From Sphingopyxis sp. GW247-27LB (GTDB lineage Bacteria; Pseudomonadota; Alphaproteobacteria; Sphingomonadales; Sphingomonadaceae): DNA of 64,000 nucleotides. The notes under the pieces were generated by a model that was not told the DNA's origin, made no database searches, and was given only the letters and a program-made list of their open reading frames with translations. Location: the NCBI RefSeq assembly GCF_002277025.1, contig NZ_NIWD01000008.1, positions 880,877 through 944,876 on the forward strand. Direction: 5' to 3'. Both the position numbers and the translations under genes were made by a program. How positions within the stretch are numbered: the first letter of the stretch is position 1; every line of letters starts with the position of its first letter. Shown here in pieces: positions 26,181-34,296 of the stretch.

Positions 26181-26238
26181 TAACCTCGAATTTGTCCACG
26201 CCGCCTAGAGAGGCGCGCGTTAAAACTGATCTGCCGTC

Positions 26239-26320
26239 CCGTTCGTGTCGAGCGCAGTCGAGACACTCATCGGTGTATCGCAAGGTCGATGGGTGTCTCG
26301 ACTGCGCTCGACACGAACGG
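26239..26320. repeat. inverted repeat with perfect 28-bp arms
   Basis: Arms at 26239-26266 and 26293-26320 are perfect reverse complements (CCGTTCGTGTCGAGCGCAGT to the inner GAGACAC) around a 26-nt loop. Such TGTCGAGCGCAGTCGAGACA sequences are common dispersed elements in proteobacterial genomes. It lies between the IS derivative and the second TorF gene; the remaining sequence to 26576 carries no gene that I can see. Confidence 0.85.
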
Positions 26321-26576
26321 AGGAGAGAAGATGCTGATTTGAGGTACCGTGTTCTAGCGTAACTTTATGTCGGTGTTCGGCGATTCCGCGCAAGGGATTG
26401 TTGCAAATTTGTCGCATCCGGACACCTAACGCGCGCCGCCGCGACTTTTTCGTTTGTGCGTCGCAGCAATTTCGTGAACATCGAGCCCACGCACGACCGG
26501 ACCAGCCCGTGAACGAGGCTGGCCGTCCGTGCGGCAGGCAGGGACGATCCTTCAGACCTTTTTAGGGGATCAACCC

Positions 26577-27317
26577 ATGAAGACTTTCTCCCGCGCATGC
26601 TTCGGCATGGCCCTTGCGCTGTCGGCGCTTTCCACATCCGCTTATGCCCAGGAAGCCGAAGAGGCGGCGGACACGAGCAGCATCACCATTTCGGGGAGCG
26701 CGACCGTCGTCAGCGACTATCGCTTCCGCGGCTTCAGCCAGTCGAACGAAGAAGCGGCGATCCAGGGCGGCATCACCGTCAGCCACGACAGCGGCCTCTA
26801 TGTCGGCACCTGGGGGTCGAGCATCGGTTTCGCCAACGGCACCGAGATCGACGTGTTCGGCGGCTATTCGAAAGAAGTGACCTCGGGGCTGACCGCCGAT
26901 ATCGGCGCGACGCTCTATCTTTACCCCGGCACGTCGAACAGCTCGGTGATCGAGCCCTATTTTTCGGTCAAGGGCGACATCGGCCCGGCGTCGGTCAAGA
27001 CCGGCATCGCCTGGGCACCCGGCGGGCAGGACTCGCTCGGCGACGCGAGCGCGGTCTACCTCTACACCGATGCCGGCGTGGGGATACCGAACACGCCCTT
27101 CACGCTGAACGGCCATGTCGGCTACGCCAAGAGCGACAGCTTCCTGGGCGGAGCCGACGGCGAGGTGCTCGACTATTCGGTCGGCGTCTCGGCGAGCTGG
27201 AAGATGCTCACCCTCGGCGTGTCCTACGTCAACACCGACGCGCCGAAGCTCGGCGGGTTCAAGGAAGCGGTCGGCGCCGATGGCGCGGTGATCTTTTCGC
27301 TCGGCGCGTCCTTCTGA
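26577..27317 (+). CDS. TorF family putative porin, copy 2
   Basis: A 246-aa paralogue of 24869-25606. The start is at 26577, with AGGGGA upstream and a proper signal peptide MKTFSRACFGMALALSALST ending AYAQ; an upstream start would hide it. The mature part begins ITISGSATVVSDYRFRGFSQ, and both proteins share TVSHDSGLY. It ends IFSLGASF with a terminal Phe. Function unknown beyond outer-membrane location. A strong hairpin terminator follows. Confidence 0.88.
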   Translation: MKTFSRACFGMALALSALSTSAYAQEAEEAADTSSITISGSATVVSDYRFRGFSQSNEEAAIQGGITVSHDSGLYVGTWGSSIGFANGTEIDVFGGYSKEVTSGLTADIGATLYLYPGTSNSSVIEPYFSVKGDIGPASVKTGIAWAPGGQDSLGDASAVYLYTDAGVGIPNTPFTLNGHVGYAKSDSFLGGADGEVLDYSVGVSASWKMLTLGVSYVNTDAPKLGGFKEAVGADGAVIFSLGASF

Positions 27318-27326
27318 CGCCGGGCC

Positions 27327-27361
27327 GGGGCGGCTTTCTGAGGGGGAGGCCGCCCCTTTTT
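27327..27361 (+). terminator. rho-independent terminator after the second TorF gene
   Basis: GGGGCGGC pairs with GCCGCCCC (27349-27356), followed by five T residues. It lies between convergent genes, 10 nt after the TorF stop and just before the stop of the minus-strand oxidoreductase, and can serve the plus strand. Confidence 0.85.
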
Positions 27362-27363
27362 CG

Positions 27364-28605
27364 TCAACCCGTCAGACGTGCCAGCGCCCAGCGCGGTTCG
27401 ACCGGGCGGCTTGCGTCCTCGACATGCGCGGCGACGCGTGCGCCGATCGCGGGGGCGAGCGCGAAGGCGCGGCCCGCGCCGCCGCCGACCACCCACACGC
27501 GCGGATGATCGGGCAGCCGGTCGAGCAGCAGGTCTCCGGTTGCGGTGCGGCAGTCGTGCGCGGCGGCGCTCGCGACGACCGGCGCGTCGGCGAGGCGCGG
27601 CAGGCGCCCGGCGAGCCATTGCCGGGCATCGGCGAGCGCGCGCCCACCCGAATCCGCGTCGGCGCGGCGGTCGAAGCTGTCGGGGTCGACGGTCGCGTCG
27701 GGCGCGCTTTTCCACACCCGTACCCCGACGCCTTCGACATCGGGAAGCAGGTTGAAGCCATAGGCACGGTCGACGAGCGCGGGCATTGCGGGCGGGCGGA
27801 ACTGGGTGTCGCCCTGGCCGGGGCCGAAATGGAAGATCTGCTGGCGCACCGCCGACAGGCGCTGCGGGGTCAGCGTCTGCGGGAACAGCTCGGTCAGCCA
27901 CGCCCCGCAGGCGTAGACGAGGCTTTTTGCGGTGCCGCCGTCGGGGAGCGTGTAGAGATCGCGGCGCTTGTCGCGGAGGGGCGCGGGCATCACGACATCC
28001 TCGGGCGCGACCTGGGCGTCGAGGATGGTTTCGAGCACCCCGCGGCGCCCGGCGAGCATCGCGCCCTTTTCGGCGACGAGCGCGGCTTCCTCGGGGCGCC
28101 AGGCGATCTGGGTGTAGCGCGCGCGGAGCCGGTCGCCGCCGAGGCGGTCGGCATCGCGCGGCGGCGCGAAGGCGTCGGTCGCGGCGAGCGCGGTCACCGC
28201 CTCGCAAGCGGTGAGGATGGGCAGGCTGGCGGTGTCGGAGAGGCGCTGCCACGCCTTGGCGCTTTCCTCGACCAGCCCCGCATAAAGCGCATCGCCGCCC
28301 TGCACCGGATCGAGCATCATCGATGCGAGGTTCGACGCCGCGCGCCCGTTGCCCGCGCCATAGGCGTCGAAGAGGCGGACGCTGAGCCCCTGCCGGACGA
28401 GGTGCCACGCGGCCCAGGCGCCGAGCGCCCCGGCGCCGATGACCGCGACGTCGACATGGCGCTCGGGCGCTTTCGCCCCCTTGCGGCGGCGCGAGGCGCG
28501 CGGTTCGGGCGGGTCCTTGCGCTTGGCTTCCTTCTTTTTGGCAGCCCCCAGCGCGAGCGCCGCGGGCGCGGCGGCGAGCGCGGCGAGGAGGCGCCGCCGG
28601 TCCAT
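27364..28605 (-). CDS. FAD-dependent oxidoreductase (DAO family), exported
   Basis: A 413-aa flavoprotein. The N-terminus MDRRRLLAALAAAPAALALG has an Arg cluster and a hydrophobic stretch, which suggests Tat-type export, followed by a lysine/arginine-rich linker of about 30 residues. The FAD site is VDVAVIGAGALGAWAAWHLV, and the C-terminal VVGGGAGRAFALAPAIG completes the fold of D-amino acid/glycine oxidases. It would oxidise an amine or amino acid with O2 or a quinone. Amine substrate unknown. Its start is followed by a repeat, so it is probably monocistronic. Confidence 0.75.
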   Translation of the reverse strand: MDRRRLLAALAAAPAALALGAAKKKEAKRKDPPEPRASRRRKGAKAPERHVDVAVIGAGALGAWAAWHLVRQGLSVRLFDAYGAGNGRAASNLASMMLDPVQGGDALYAGLVEESAKAWQRLSDTASLPILTACEAVTALAATDAFAPPRDADRLGGDRLRARYTQIAWRPEEAALVAEKGAMLAGRRGVLETILDAQVAPEDVVMPAPLRDKRRDLYTLPDGGTAKSLVYACGAWLTELFPQTLTPQRLSAVRQQIFHFGPGQGDTQFRPPAMPALVDRAYGFNLLPDVEGVGVRVWKSAPDATVDPDSFDRRADADSGGRALADARQWLAGRLPRLADAPVVASAAAHDCRTATGDLLLDRLPDHPRVWVVGGGAGRAFALAPAIGARVAAHVEDASRPVEPRWALARLTG

Positions 28606-28636
28606 CAGAACCGGGCCACTTTCAAGTAAAACAATT

Positions 28637-28720
28637 CGTCATTGCGAGCGGCGAAGCCGCGCGGCAATCCAGAGCGTGCGTAGACCGCCCTGGATTGCTT
28701 CGCTTCGCTCGCAATGACGA
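28637..28720. repeat. palindromic repeat family D, copy 1
   Basis: CGTCATTGCGAGCGGCGAAG at one end and the inverse GCTTCGCTCGCAATGACGA at the other, with an inner GGCAATCCAG/CTGGATTGC pair. Copies with the same ends are at 34966-35051 and 56655-56751. It forms a long cruciform or RNA hairpin between two minus-strand genes. Confidence 0.85.
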
Positions 28721-28742
28721 TTTTGAAGGATGGCCTCACGTT

Positions 28743-30503
28743 CTAGCCGCCCTTTTTCTTGTAATAGCGATAGCCGCCGACCCAGGTTTCGAGCGGCGTC
28801 ATGCGGCGAATCTCGTCGGGGCTCGCGAGCAAGGGATCGCTTTCGAGGATCAGGAAGTCGGCGCGCATCCCCGGCATCAGCGTGCCGAGCCGGTCCTCGG
28901 CGAAGCCCGCGAACGCCGCGCTGCGCGTGAAGCCGTCGAGCGCGGTTTCGCGGCTGACGACTTCCTCGGGATGCCAGCCGCCGAAGGGCTGGCCCGCGGC
29001 GTCGGTGCGCGAGATGGCGGCGGCGATGCCGGGGAAGGGGTTGGCGCTCTCGACCGGCACGTCGGATCCGAAGGCGAGGCGGACGCCGGCCTTCTCCATG
29101 CTCCGCCACGCATAGGCGCCCTTCAGCCGCTCCGGCCCCAGCCGCGCCTCGGCCATCAGCCGGTCCGACGGCTGGTGAATCGGCTGCATCGAGGCGACGA
29201 CCCCCAATTGCTGGAAGCGTGGAATGTCGAGAGGGTCGACGATCTGCGCATGTTCGATGCGCCAGCGCCGCTCGCCCGGCAGGTCGGCGGTCAGGTCGGC
29301 GATCGCGTTCAGCGCCTCGGCGTTGGCAGCGTCGCCGATCGCGTGGATCGCGACCTGGAACTTGTCCATCGAGGCGCGGACCATCTTGTTGCGGAGCTGC
29401 GCTGGGGTGAGAAGCGGGAGGCCCTTCTGCCCCGGCGCGTCGCTGTACGGCTGCTTGAGCCACGCGCCGCGCGAGCCCAGCGCACCGTCGAGATAGAGCT
29501 TCACCCCGACCATGCGCAGCTTGTCGTCGTAGAGCCAGGGGGTGGGCCCCGGCCCGCCGATCAGCGCCATATTGTCGATGTCGTGGCCATAGCTGATGAT
29601 GCGGATCGCGAGCTGGCGCTTGTCGCCGGCGCGGCGAAAGGCCTGCCAGTCCTGGATGGTCGTGCCCATGTCGGCGATCGTCGTGATCCCCTGTTCGAGC
29701 AGCTTCGCCTGCGCGAGCAGGAAGGCGCGGTCGAGATCACGCGCGAGCGGCTTGGGCACCGCCGAGGCGACGACGCTGGTCGCGGCATCGACGAAGATGC
29801 CGCTCGGCTGCCCGCCCGCCATTTCGATGCGCCCGCCCTCGGGCGCCTTGGTCGCCGCGGTGACGCGCGCCGCCCGCATCGCCGCGCTGTTCGCCCAGCC
29901 GGCATGGCCGTCGACGCGTTCGAGCCAGACGGGGCGGTCGGCGACCGCGGCGTCGAGGTCGGCGGCGGTCGGAAAGCGACCGAGGCCCCATTTCTCCTGG
30001 TTCCAGCCGCGGCCGATGATCCACGGCACCTCGGGATTGTCGGCGGCATATTTGCGGATCGCGGCCTGCGCCTCGGCGAGCGAATTGGTGTCCGAAAGGT
30101 CGAGCAGCATCAGCGAGAAGCCGAGCCCCATGACATGGCCGTGCGCGTCGATCAGCCCCGGGATCAGCGTCTTGCCCTTGCCGTCCTCCCTGAAATCGGG
30201 ACGCTCGGGGCGTTTGTCCTTGCGGTCGAGCAGCTTCGCGACCTTGCCGTCCTTGTCGATGACGAGCCCGGTGAAGCGGACGAGCTTGCCGTCCTTGTCG
30301 AGCGTGATGCCGTTGACATTGTCGACGAGCGTATCGGCGTGCGCGGGTGATGCAACCAGCAGCGCCAGCGCGATAGCTATTAAACCCCTCCCCTTCAGGG
30401 GAGGGGTTGGGGGTGGGGTCCATCGGCCTTGCGCAAGGGTTCGGGACCCCACCCCAACCCCTCCCCTGAAGGGGAGGGGCTTCAAGAAAATATTGCCCCT
30501 CAT
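28743..30503 (-). CDS. amidohydrolase family protein with repeat-encoded N-terminal insertion
   Basis: A 586-aa exported metal-dependent hydrolase of the YtcJ-like type. GLIDAHGHVMG carries metal ligands, then KLYLDGALGSRGA, HAIGDAANAEALNA, EHAQIVD and GSDVPVE follow in family order. The ATG at 30503 overlaps the upstream stop (ATGA). Residues 8-40 (KPLPFRGGVGVGS ... RG) come from repeat copy A1; deleting them joins MRGNIFL to LIAIALALLVASPAHA, a normal signal peptide. No other ATG, GTG or TTG lies between the repeat and the signal core. Substrate unknown; the repeat might abolish export or be tolerated. Confidence 0.82.
   Translation of the reverse strand: MRGNIFLKPLPFRGGVGVGSRTLAQGRWTPPPTPPLKGRGLIAIALALLVASPAHADTLVDNVNGITLDKDGKLVRFTGLVIDKDGKVAKLLDRKDKRPERPDFREDGKGKTLIPGLIDAHGHVMGLGFSLMLLDLSDTNSLAEAQAAIRKYAADNPEVPWIIGRGWNQEKWGLGRFPTAADLDAAVADRPVWLERVDGHAGWANSAAMRAARVTAATKAPEGGRIEMAGGQPSGIFVDAATSVVASAVPKPLARDLDRAFLLAQAKLLEQGITTIADMGTTIQDWQAFRRAGDKRQLAIRIISYGHDIDNMALIGGPGPTPWLYDDKLRMVGVKLYLDGALGSRGAWLKQPYSDAPGQKGLPLLTPAQLRNKMVRASMDKFQVAIHAIGDAANAEALNAIADLTADLPGERRWRIEHAQIVDPLDIPRFQQLGVVASMQPIHQPSDRLMAEARLGPERLKGAYAWRSMEKAGVRLAFGSDVPVESANPFPGIAAAISRTDAAGQPFGGWHPEEVVSRETALDGFTRSAAFAGFAEDRLGTLMPGMRADFLILESDPLLASPDEIRRMTPLETWVGGYRYYKKKGG
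30384..30482 (-). repeat. palindromic repeat family A, copy A1 (inside a CDS)
   Basis: About 99 bp with CCCCTCCCCTTCAGGGGAGG at one end and its inverse at the other, and TGGACCCCACC, GCGCAAGG cores. On the minus strand it is open in the frame of the amidohydrolase and gives KPLPFRGGVGVGS and LAQGRWTPP. Length is a multiple of three, so the reading frame is kept. See copy A4 in the DNA ligase. Confidence 0.85.
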
Positions 30504-31378
30504 TTCGGCAACCTTTCGACCAGCGAGCTCGTGTCCTTTCGTCCACCGCCGGCTTTCTGCACGTCGGCGTAGAATTGGTCGACGAGGCTCGCGACGGGCA
30601 GCGTCGCGCCGTTCACCCGCGCTTCCTCGAGCGCGAGGCCCAAGTCCTTGCGCATCCAGTCGACCGCGAAGCCGAAATCGAACTCGTCCTTTGCCATCGT
30701 CCCCCAGCGGTTGAGCATCTGCCAGCTCGCGGCGGCGCCGCCCGACACCGCCTCGAACACCTTGTCGGTGTCGAGATCCGACGCCTGGGCGAAGCGCAGC
30801 GCTTCGGACACGCCCTGGATGACGCCGGCGATCGCGATCTGGTTGACCATCTTGGTCGTCTGTCCCGCGCCGGGGCCGCCGATATGGACGATGCGCCCGG
30901 CATAGGCGCGCATCACCGGCTCGGCCGCCGCGAAGGCCTCCGCGCTGCCGCCGCACATGATCGAGAGGGTGCCGTTCTGCGCCCCCGCTTCGCCGCCCGA
31001 GACGGGCGCGTCGACGCTGAGCAGCCCGAGTCCCTCGGCCTCGACCGCGAGCCGGCGGGCGATACGCGCCGAAACGGTGGTATGATCGACGAACAATGCG
31101 CCCCTTCGCATCGCCCGGAACGCCCCGTCGGCGCCGAGCGTCACCTCCGCGAGATCGTCATCGTTGCCGACGCACGAAAGGACGGCATCGGCTCCCGCCG
31201 CGGCTTCGGCGGGGGTCGCTGCCGCCCGGCCCCCATATTGCGCCGCCCAGGCGTCGGCCTTGGCGCGGGTGCGGTTGTAGACGGTGACGCTGTGCCCGGC
31301 CCTGGCGAGATGACCCGCGATCGGCCCGCCCATGACGCCGGTGCCGATGAAGGCGATGCGGTAGGATGTTTCGCTCAT
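30500..31378 (-). CDS. NAD(P)-dependent 3-hydroxyisobutyrate dehydrogenase family protein
   Basis: A 292-aa beta-hydroxyacid dehydrogenase. The Rossmann site is IAFIGTGVMGGPIAGHLA, the substrate motif DAPVSGGEAGAQNGTLSI is that of the family, and the catalytic lysine is in GQTTKMVNQ. Start at 31378 (MSETSYRIAF); the frame continues upstream into repeat A2 but that part is not family-like. It is coupled to the amidohydrolase. Possible roles are tartronate semialdehyde, 3-hydroxyisobutyrate or succinic semialdehyde reduction; sequence alone does not decide. Confidence 0.85.
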   Translation of the reverse strand: MSETSYRIAFIGTGVMGGPIAGHLARAGHSVTVYNRTRAKADAWAAQYGGRAAATPAEAAAGADAVLSCVGNDDDLAEVTLGADGAFRAMRRGALFVDHTTVSARIARRLAVEAEGLGLLSVDAPVSGGEAGAQNGTLSIMCGGSAEAFAAAEPVMRAYAGRIVHIGGPGAGQTTKMVNQIAIAGVIQGVSEALRFAQASDLDTDKVFEAVSGGAAASWQMLNRWGTMAKDEFDFGFAVDWMRKDLGLALEEARVNGATLPVASLVDQFYADVQKAGGGRKDTSSLVERLPK

Positions 31379-31430
31379 GCCCGGTCCATAAAGATGCTTT
31401 GCCCACGGCGCTAGAGCACTGAACGGAATA

Positions 31431-31530
31431 AGCCCCTCCCCTTCAGGGGAGGGGTTGGGGGTGGGGTCCATCGGCCTTGCGCAACGGTTCGAGACCCCAC
31501 CCCAACCCCTCCCCTGAAGGGGAGGGGCTT
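31431..31530. repeat. palindromic repeat family A, copy A2
   Basis: 100-bp copy with the same ends and core as A1 (AGCCCCTCCCCTTCAGGGGA ... GGGGAGGGGCTT), in the gap between HIBADH-like and ilvA, which diverge. It therefore occupies the shared promoter region; the rest of the 199-nt gap shows nothing. Confidence 0.85.
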
Positions 31531-31577
31531 AAATCGGCCTTTCCCTTCGCGATGCTTGCCGTTAGGGCCAGCGCGCT

Positions 31578-32825
31578 ATGACAGACCTTGCAACGCTCTC
31601 CGCCGCCGACTTCCCGGCGATCACATTGGACGATGTGCGCGCGGCGGCGGGGCGAATTAACGGCGCGGTCGTTCGGACGCCGACCCTCCATTCGCAGACG
31701 CTGTCCGAGATGGTCGGCGCCGAGGTCTGGCTGAAGTTCGAGAATCTGCAGTTCACCGCGGCCTATAAGGAACGCGGGGCTTTGAACGCGCTGCTCCTCC
31801 TCGACGACGAGGCGAAGGCGCGCGGCGTGATCGCGGCGTCGGCGGGCAATCACGCGCAAGGCCTCGCTTATCACGGCAAGCGCCTCGGCGTTCCCGTCAC
31901 CATCGTGATGCCGAAATCGACGCCGCAGGTGAAAGTGTCGCAGACCGCGAGCCACGGCGCGACGATCGTCCTGCACGGCGAGAAGTTCGACGATGCCTAT
32001 GCCCATGCGCGCGAGCTCGAAAAGGAACGCGGCCTGACCTTCGTCCACCCCTTCGACCATCCGCACGTCGCGGCGGGGCAGGGAACAGTGGCGCTCGAAA
32101 TGCTCGAGGACGTGCCCGAACTCGACACGCTGATCGTCCCGATCGGCGGCGGCGGGCTGCTGTCGGGCATGGGCACCGCGGCGCGCGGCATCAAGAACGA
32201 CATGCGCCTCGTCGGGGTGCAGGCCGAGCTCTATCCGTCGATGTACGCCGAACTCAACGGCGTCGACATGGCGTGCGAGGGCGACACGCTCGCCGAGGGC
32301 ATAGCGGTCAAGGAACCGGGTTCTTACACCCGCAAGCTGGTCGCCGAGCTTAACGACGATATCGTGCTCGTCGCCGAGCGTCATCTCGAGCGCGCGGTGA
32401 GCCTGCTGCTCCAGATCGAGAAGACGGTGGTCGAGGGCGCGGGCGCCGCGGGGCTCGCGGCGATGCTCGCGCACCCCGAGGAGTTTGCGGGGCGCAAGGT
32501 CGGCCTCGTGCTCACCGGCGGCAATATCGACACGCGGCTGCTCGCCAACGTGCTGCTGCGCGACCTCGCGCGCTCGGGCCGTATCGCGCGGCTGCGCATC
32601 CGCCTGCAGGATCGGCCGGGCGCGCTGTTCAAGGTGATGAAGCTGTTCGACGAGAAGCAGGTCAACATCATCGAAATCTATCACCAGCGCATCTTCACGA
32701 CCCTGCCCGCGAAGGGACTGATCACCGACATCGAATGCGAGGCGCGCGACCGCGAGCATCTCGACAGCCTGGTCGATGCGCTGCGCGGCGCGGGCTATAT
32801 GGTGACCACGGTGGAACTGGCGTAG
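31578..32825 (+). CDS. ilvA: threonine ammonia-lyase
   Basis: A 415-aa PLP enzyme that deaminates threonine to 2-oxobutanoate, first step of isoleucine synthesis. The PLP lysine is in NLQFTAAYKERGALNAL, the phosphate loop is PIGGGGLLSG, and a C-terminal ACT-like domain (RIRLQDRPGALFKVMKLFDE) is present. The form with one short ACT domain is the roughly 400-aa type common in alphaproteobacteria, which can be biosynthetic or catabolic. It stands alone between repeats A2 and A3. Confidence 0.92.
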   Translation: MTDLATLSAADFPAITLDDVRAAAGRINGAVVRTPTLHSQTLSEMVGAEVWLKFENLQFTAAYKERGALNALLLLDDEAKARGVIAASAGNHAQGLAYHGKRLGVPVTIVMPKSTPQVKVSQTASHGATIVLHGEKFDDAYAHARELEKERGLTFVHPFDHPHVAAGQGTVALEMLEDVPELDTLIVPIGGGGLLSGMGTAARGIKNDMRLVGVQAELYPSMYAELNGVDMACEGDTLAEGIAVKEPGSYTRKLVAELNDDIVLVAERHLERAVSLLLQIEKTVVEGAGAAGLAAMLAHPEEFAGRKVGLVLTGGNIDTRLLANVLLRDLARSGRIARLRIRLQDRPGALFKVMKLFDEKQVNIIEIYHQRIFTTLPAKGLITDIECEARDREHLDSLVDALRGAGYMVTTVELA

Positions 32826-32832
32826 TTTGTTA

Positions 32833-32961
32833 AGCCCTCCCCTTCAGGGGAGGGCAGCGAAACTTGGCAGCTTGCTGCCTAGTTGCAGCGGGTGGGGTCC
32901 ATCGGCCTTGCGCAAGGGTTCGAGACCCCACCCCAACCCCTCCCCTGAAGGGGAGGGGCTT
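32833..32961. repeat. palindromic repeat family A, long form, copy A3
   Basis: 129 bp. It starts AAGCCCTCCCCTTCAGGGGA and ends GGGGAGGGGCTT, with GCGGGTGGGGTCCATCGGCC inside. It carries the extra segment with AACTTGGCAGCTTGCTGCC that the 99-bp copies lack. Its terminal GGGGAGGGG lies at ribosome-site distance from the thioesterase ATG at 32965. Confidence 0.85.
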
Positions 32962-32964
32962 GCT

Positions 32965-33375
32965 ATGGTCGCAAACATGCAATCCTTCACCCTCTCCCTC
33001 ACCGCCACCCCCGACACCATCGATGAACTCGGCCACGTCAACAATGCGGTGTGGGTTCAGTGGATCCAGCAGGTCGCGACCGCGCATTGGGACGCCGCGG
33101 CGCCGCAGGCGCACAAGGACGCCTATGTCTGGGTCGTGGTGCGGCACGAGATCGACTATCTGCGCGCGCTCGGTCCCGGCGAGCGCGTGACCGCGCGAAC
33201 CTGGGTCGCCGATGCGCCGCAAGGCGCCAAGTTCGACCGCTTCATGGAATTCACCGGCGCAGACGGGCGCGTCCATGTCCGCGCGCGGACGGTGTGGGCG
33301 CTGCTCGACAAGGCGAGCGGCCGGCCGCTGCGGGTGACCGGCGCGGTGGTGGCGCCGTTCGTGGCGGCGCCATGA
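32965..33375 (+). CDS. hotdog-fold acyl-CoA thioesterase
   Basis: A 136-aa protein of the 4-hydroxybenzoyl-CoA thioesterase/YbgC type. The pattern DELGHVNNAVWVQWIQQVAT has the Asp/His/Asn region of the active site, then VVRHEIDYLRALGPGERV. The ATG at 32965 is the first after the repeat, whose GGGGAGGGG is the only visible ribosome site; ATG at 32977 is the alternative. It hydrolyses a short or aromatic acyl-CoA. Its stop overlaps the start of the GNAT gene. Confidence 0.85.
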   Translation: MVANMQSFTLSLTATPDTIDELGHVNNAVWVQWIQQVATAHWDAAAPQAHKDAYVWVVVRHEIDYLRALGPGERVTARTWVADAPQGAKFDRFMEFTGADGRVHVRARTVWALLDKASGRPLRVTGAVVAPFVAAP

Positions 33376-33854
33376 CCGGCGGCTGGCGCCCGATGCGCGC
33401 CGCGGACCTGGACGCGGTCGTCGCGATTTCCGACGCGGTGCACGGCGTCTTCACCGAACCGCGCACGGTCTATGCCGAGCGACTCGACCTTTATCCCGAG
33501 GGTTGCCGCATCTTCGAGTGGGACGGCGCGGTCGCGGGCTTTCTTGTCACCCATCCCTGGCATCGCGGCGCCGTGCCGAAGCTGGGGGCGCCGCTCGGCG
33601 CGCTGCCCGCGCCCGCCGAGGTCTATTATCTCCACGATATCGCGCTGCTTCCCACGGCGCGCGGGGCGGGCGCGGGCGCCGAGGCGACCGCCTTCGTCCG
33701 GTGCCAGGCGCGGCGCGCGGGCTGCACCGAAATCCGCCTCGTCGCGGTGAACGGCGCCGACAGCTATTGGCGCGCGCAAGGGTTCGACGACGCCGCGCCG
33801 GGCGAGACGGGCCCGTATGGGCCGGGGTCGTATCTGATGCGGTGCCTTGTTTAG
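33372..33854 (+). CDS. GNAT family N-acetyltransferase
   Basis: A 160-aa acetyltransferase. It begins MTGGWRPMRAADLDAVVAIS, and the acetyl-CoA loop is LLPTARGAGAGAEATA. ATG overlaps the thioesterase stop. The C-terminal region (SYWRAQGFDDA) is typical of the family. Acceptor unknown. Its stop overlaps that of the convergent secreted gene by 4 nt. Confidence 0.85.
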   Translation: MTGGWRPMRAADLDAVVAISDAVHGVFTEPRTVYAERLDLYPEGCRIFEWDGAVAGFLVTHPWHRGAVPKLGAPLGALPAPAEVYYLHDIALLPTARGAGAGAEATAFVRCQARRAGCTEIRLVAVNGADSYWRAQGFDDAAPGETGPYGPGSYLMRCLV

Positions 33855-34180
33855 CGAGCGGTGACCGCGACGCGCCGCCGTTCGACCCAGCCCTTCGCGC
33901 AGGTCGACGCATAGCGGGCGTCGAGGCCCCGCCCGGTGCCGCGGCATGCGTGGCGCCCCTGCGCGAAATGCACCCACAGCCAGTCGCCGCGCGACCCGCA
34001 GACATAGACGGGCGTGCCGCGCCCCAGCTTCCCCACCTTGCCGGCGGCGATCGTCGGGGTGCGATAGACGCTCGTCTTGCGCCCCGACGCATCGCCGGCG
34101 ATCACCGCATGGGGACAGAGCGCGGGTGCGGCCGCCGGGCCTTGCGCGGCGAGCAGAAGGGCGAAGGAAGCAAGGATCAT
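33851..34180 (-). CDS. secreted SH3-like protein
   Basis: A 109-aa protein with a signal peptide MILASFALLLAAQGPAAAPA and a bacterial SH3-like pattern: YRTPTIAAGKVGKLGRGTPVY, then GDWLWVHF. Four cysteines are present in the mature part, probably two disulfides. The role may be cell-wall binding. Convergent with the GNAT gene, with overlapping stops. The 116-nt stretch between it and the methyltransferase contains nothing recognisable. Confidence 0.7.
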   Translation of the reverse strand: MILASFALLLAAQGPAAAPALCPHAVIAGDASGRKTSVYRTPTIAAGKVGKLGRGTPVYVCGSRGDWLWVHFAQGRHACRGTGRGLDARYASTCAKGWVERRRVAVTAR

Positions 34181-34296
34181 GGTGCGGTGTTCCTGTCGGG
34201 TCGGGCTCGGCCCGCATGGGGCCATCCATCCATCCTTATTCGGATGCGCGCCGCTCGGCCAGCGCGAACCGCGCAACGCCGAACGCGGCGCTTCGA

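Larger units (their letters stand above)
25603..26208. mobile_element. 606-bp decayed IS5-type element with 24-bp terminal inverted repeats
   Basis: The ends CTAGGCGGCGTGGACAAATT(T)GAG and its inverse match at 23 of 24 positions and both abut CTAG, which may be target sequence. Inside are a frameshifted, 3'-truncated transposase (minus strand) and a small plus-strand frame. The element is much shorter than a complete IS5-family IS, so it is a non-autonomous derivative. It sits between the two TorF genes. Confidence 0.75.

Noticed and set aside
30504..30956. Upstream extension of the amidohydrolase frame
   Set aside because: It runs out of frame through the dehydrogenase gene; the ATG at 30503 overlapping the stop is a natural start.
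30384..31530. Two nearby copies of the same repeat, as possible CRISPR
   Set aside because: The copies are about 1 kb apart, one is inside a gene and they are long palindromes; there are no regular spacers or cas genes.
30423..32930. GGGTTCGAGACCCC-type sequences that resemble a tRNA T-arm
   Set aside because: They belong to repeat family A; no acceptor, D or anticodon arms can be built around them.
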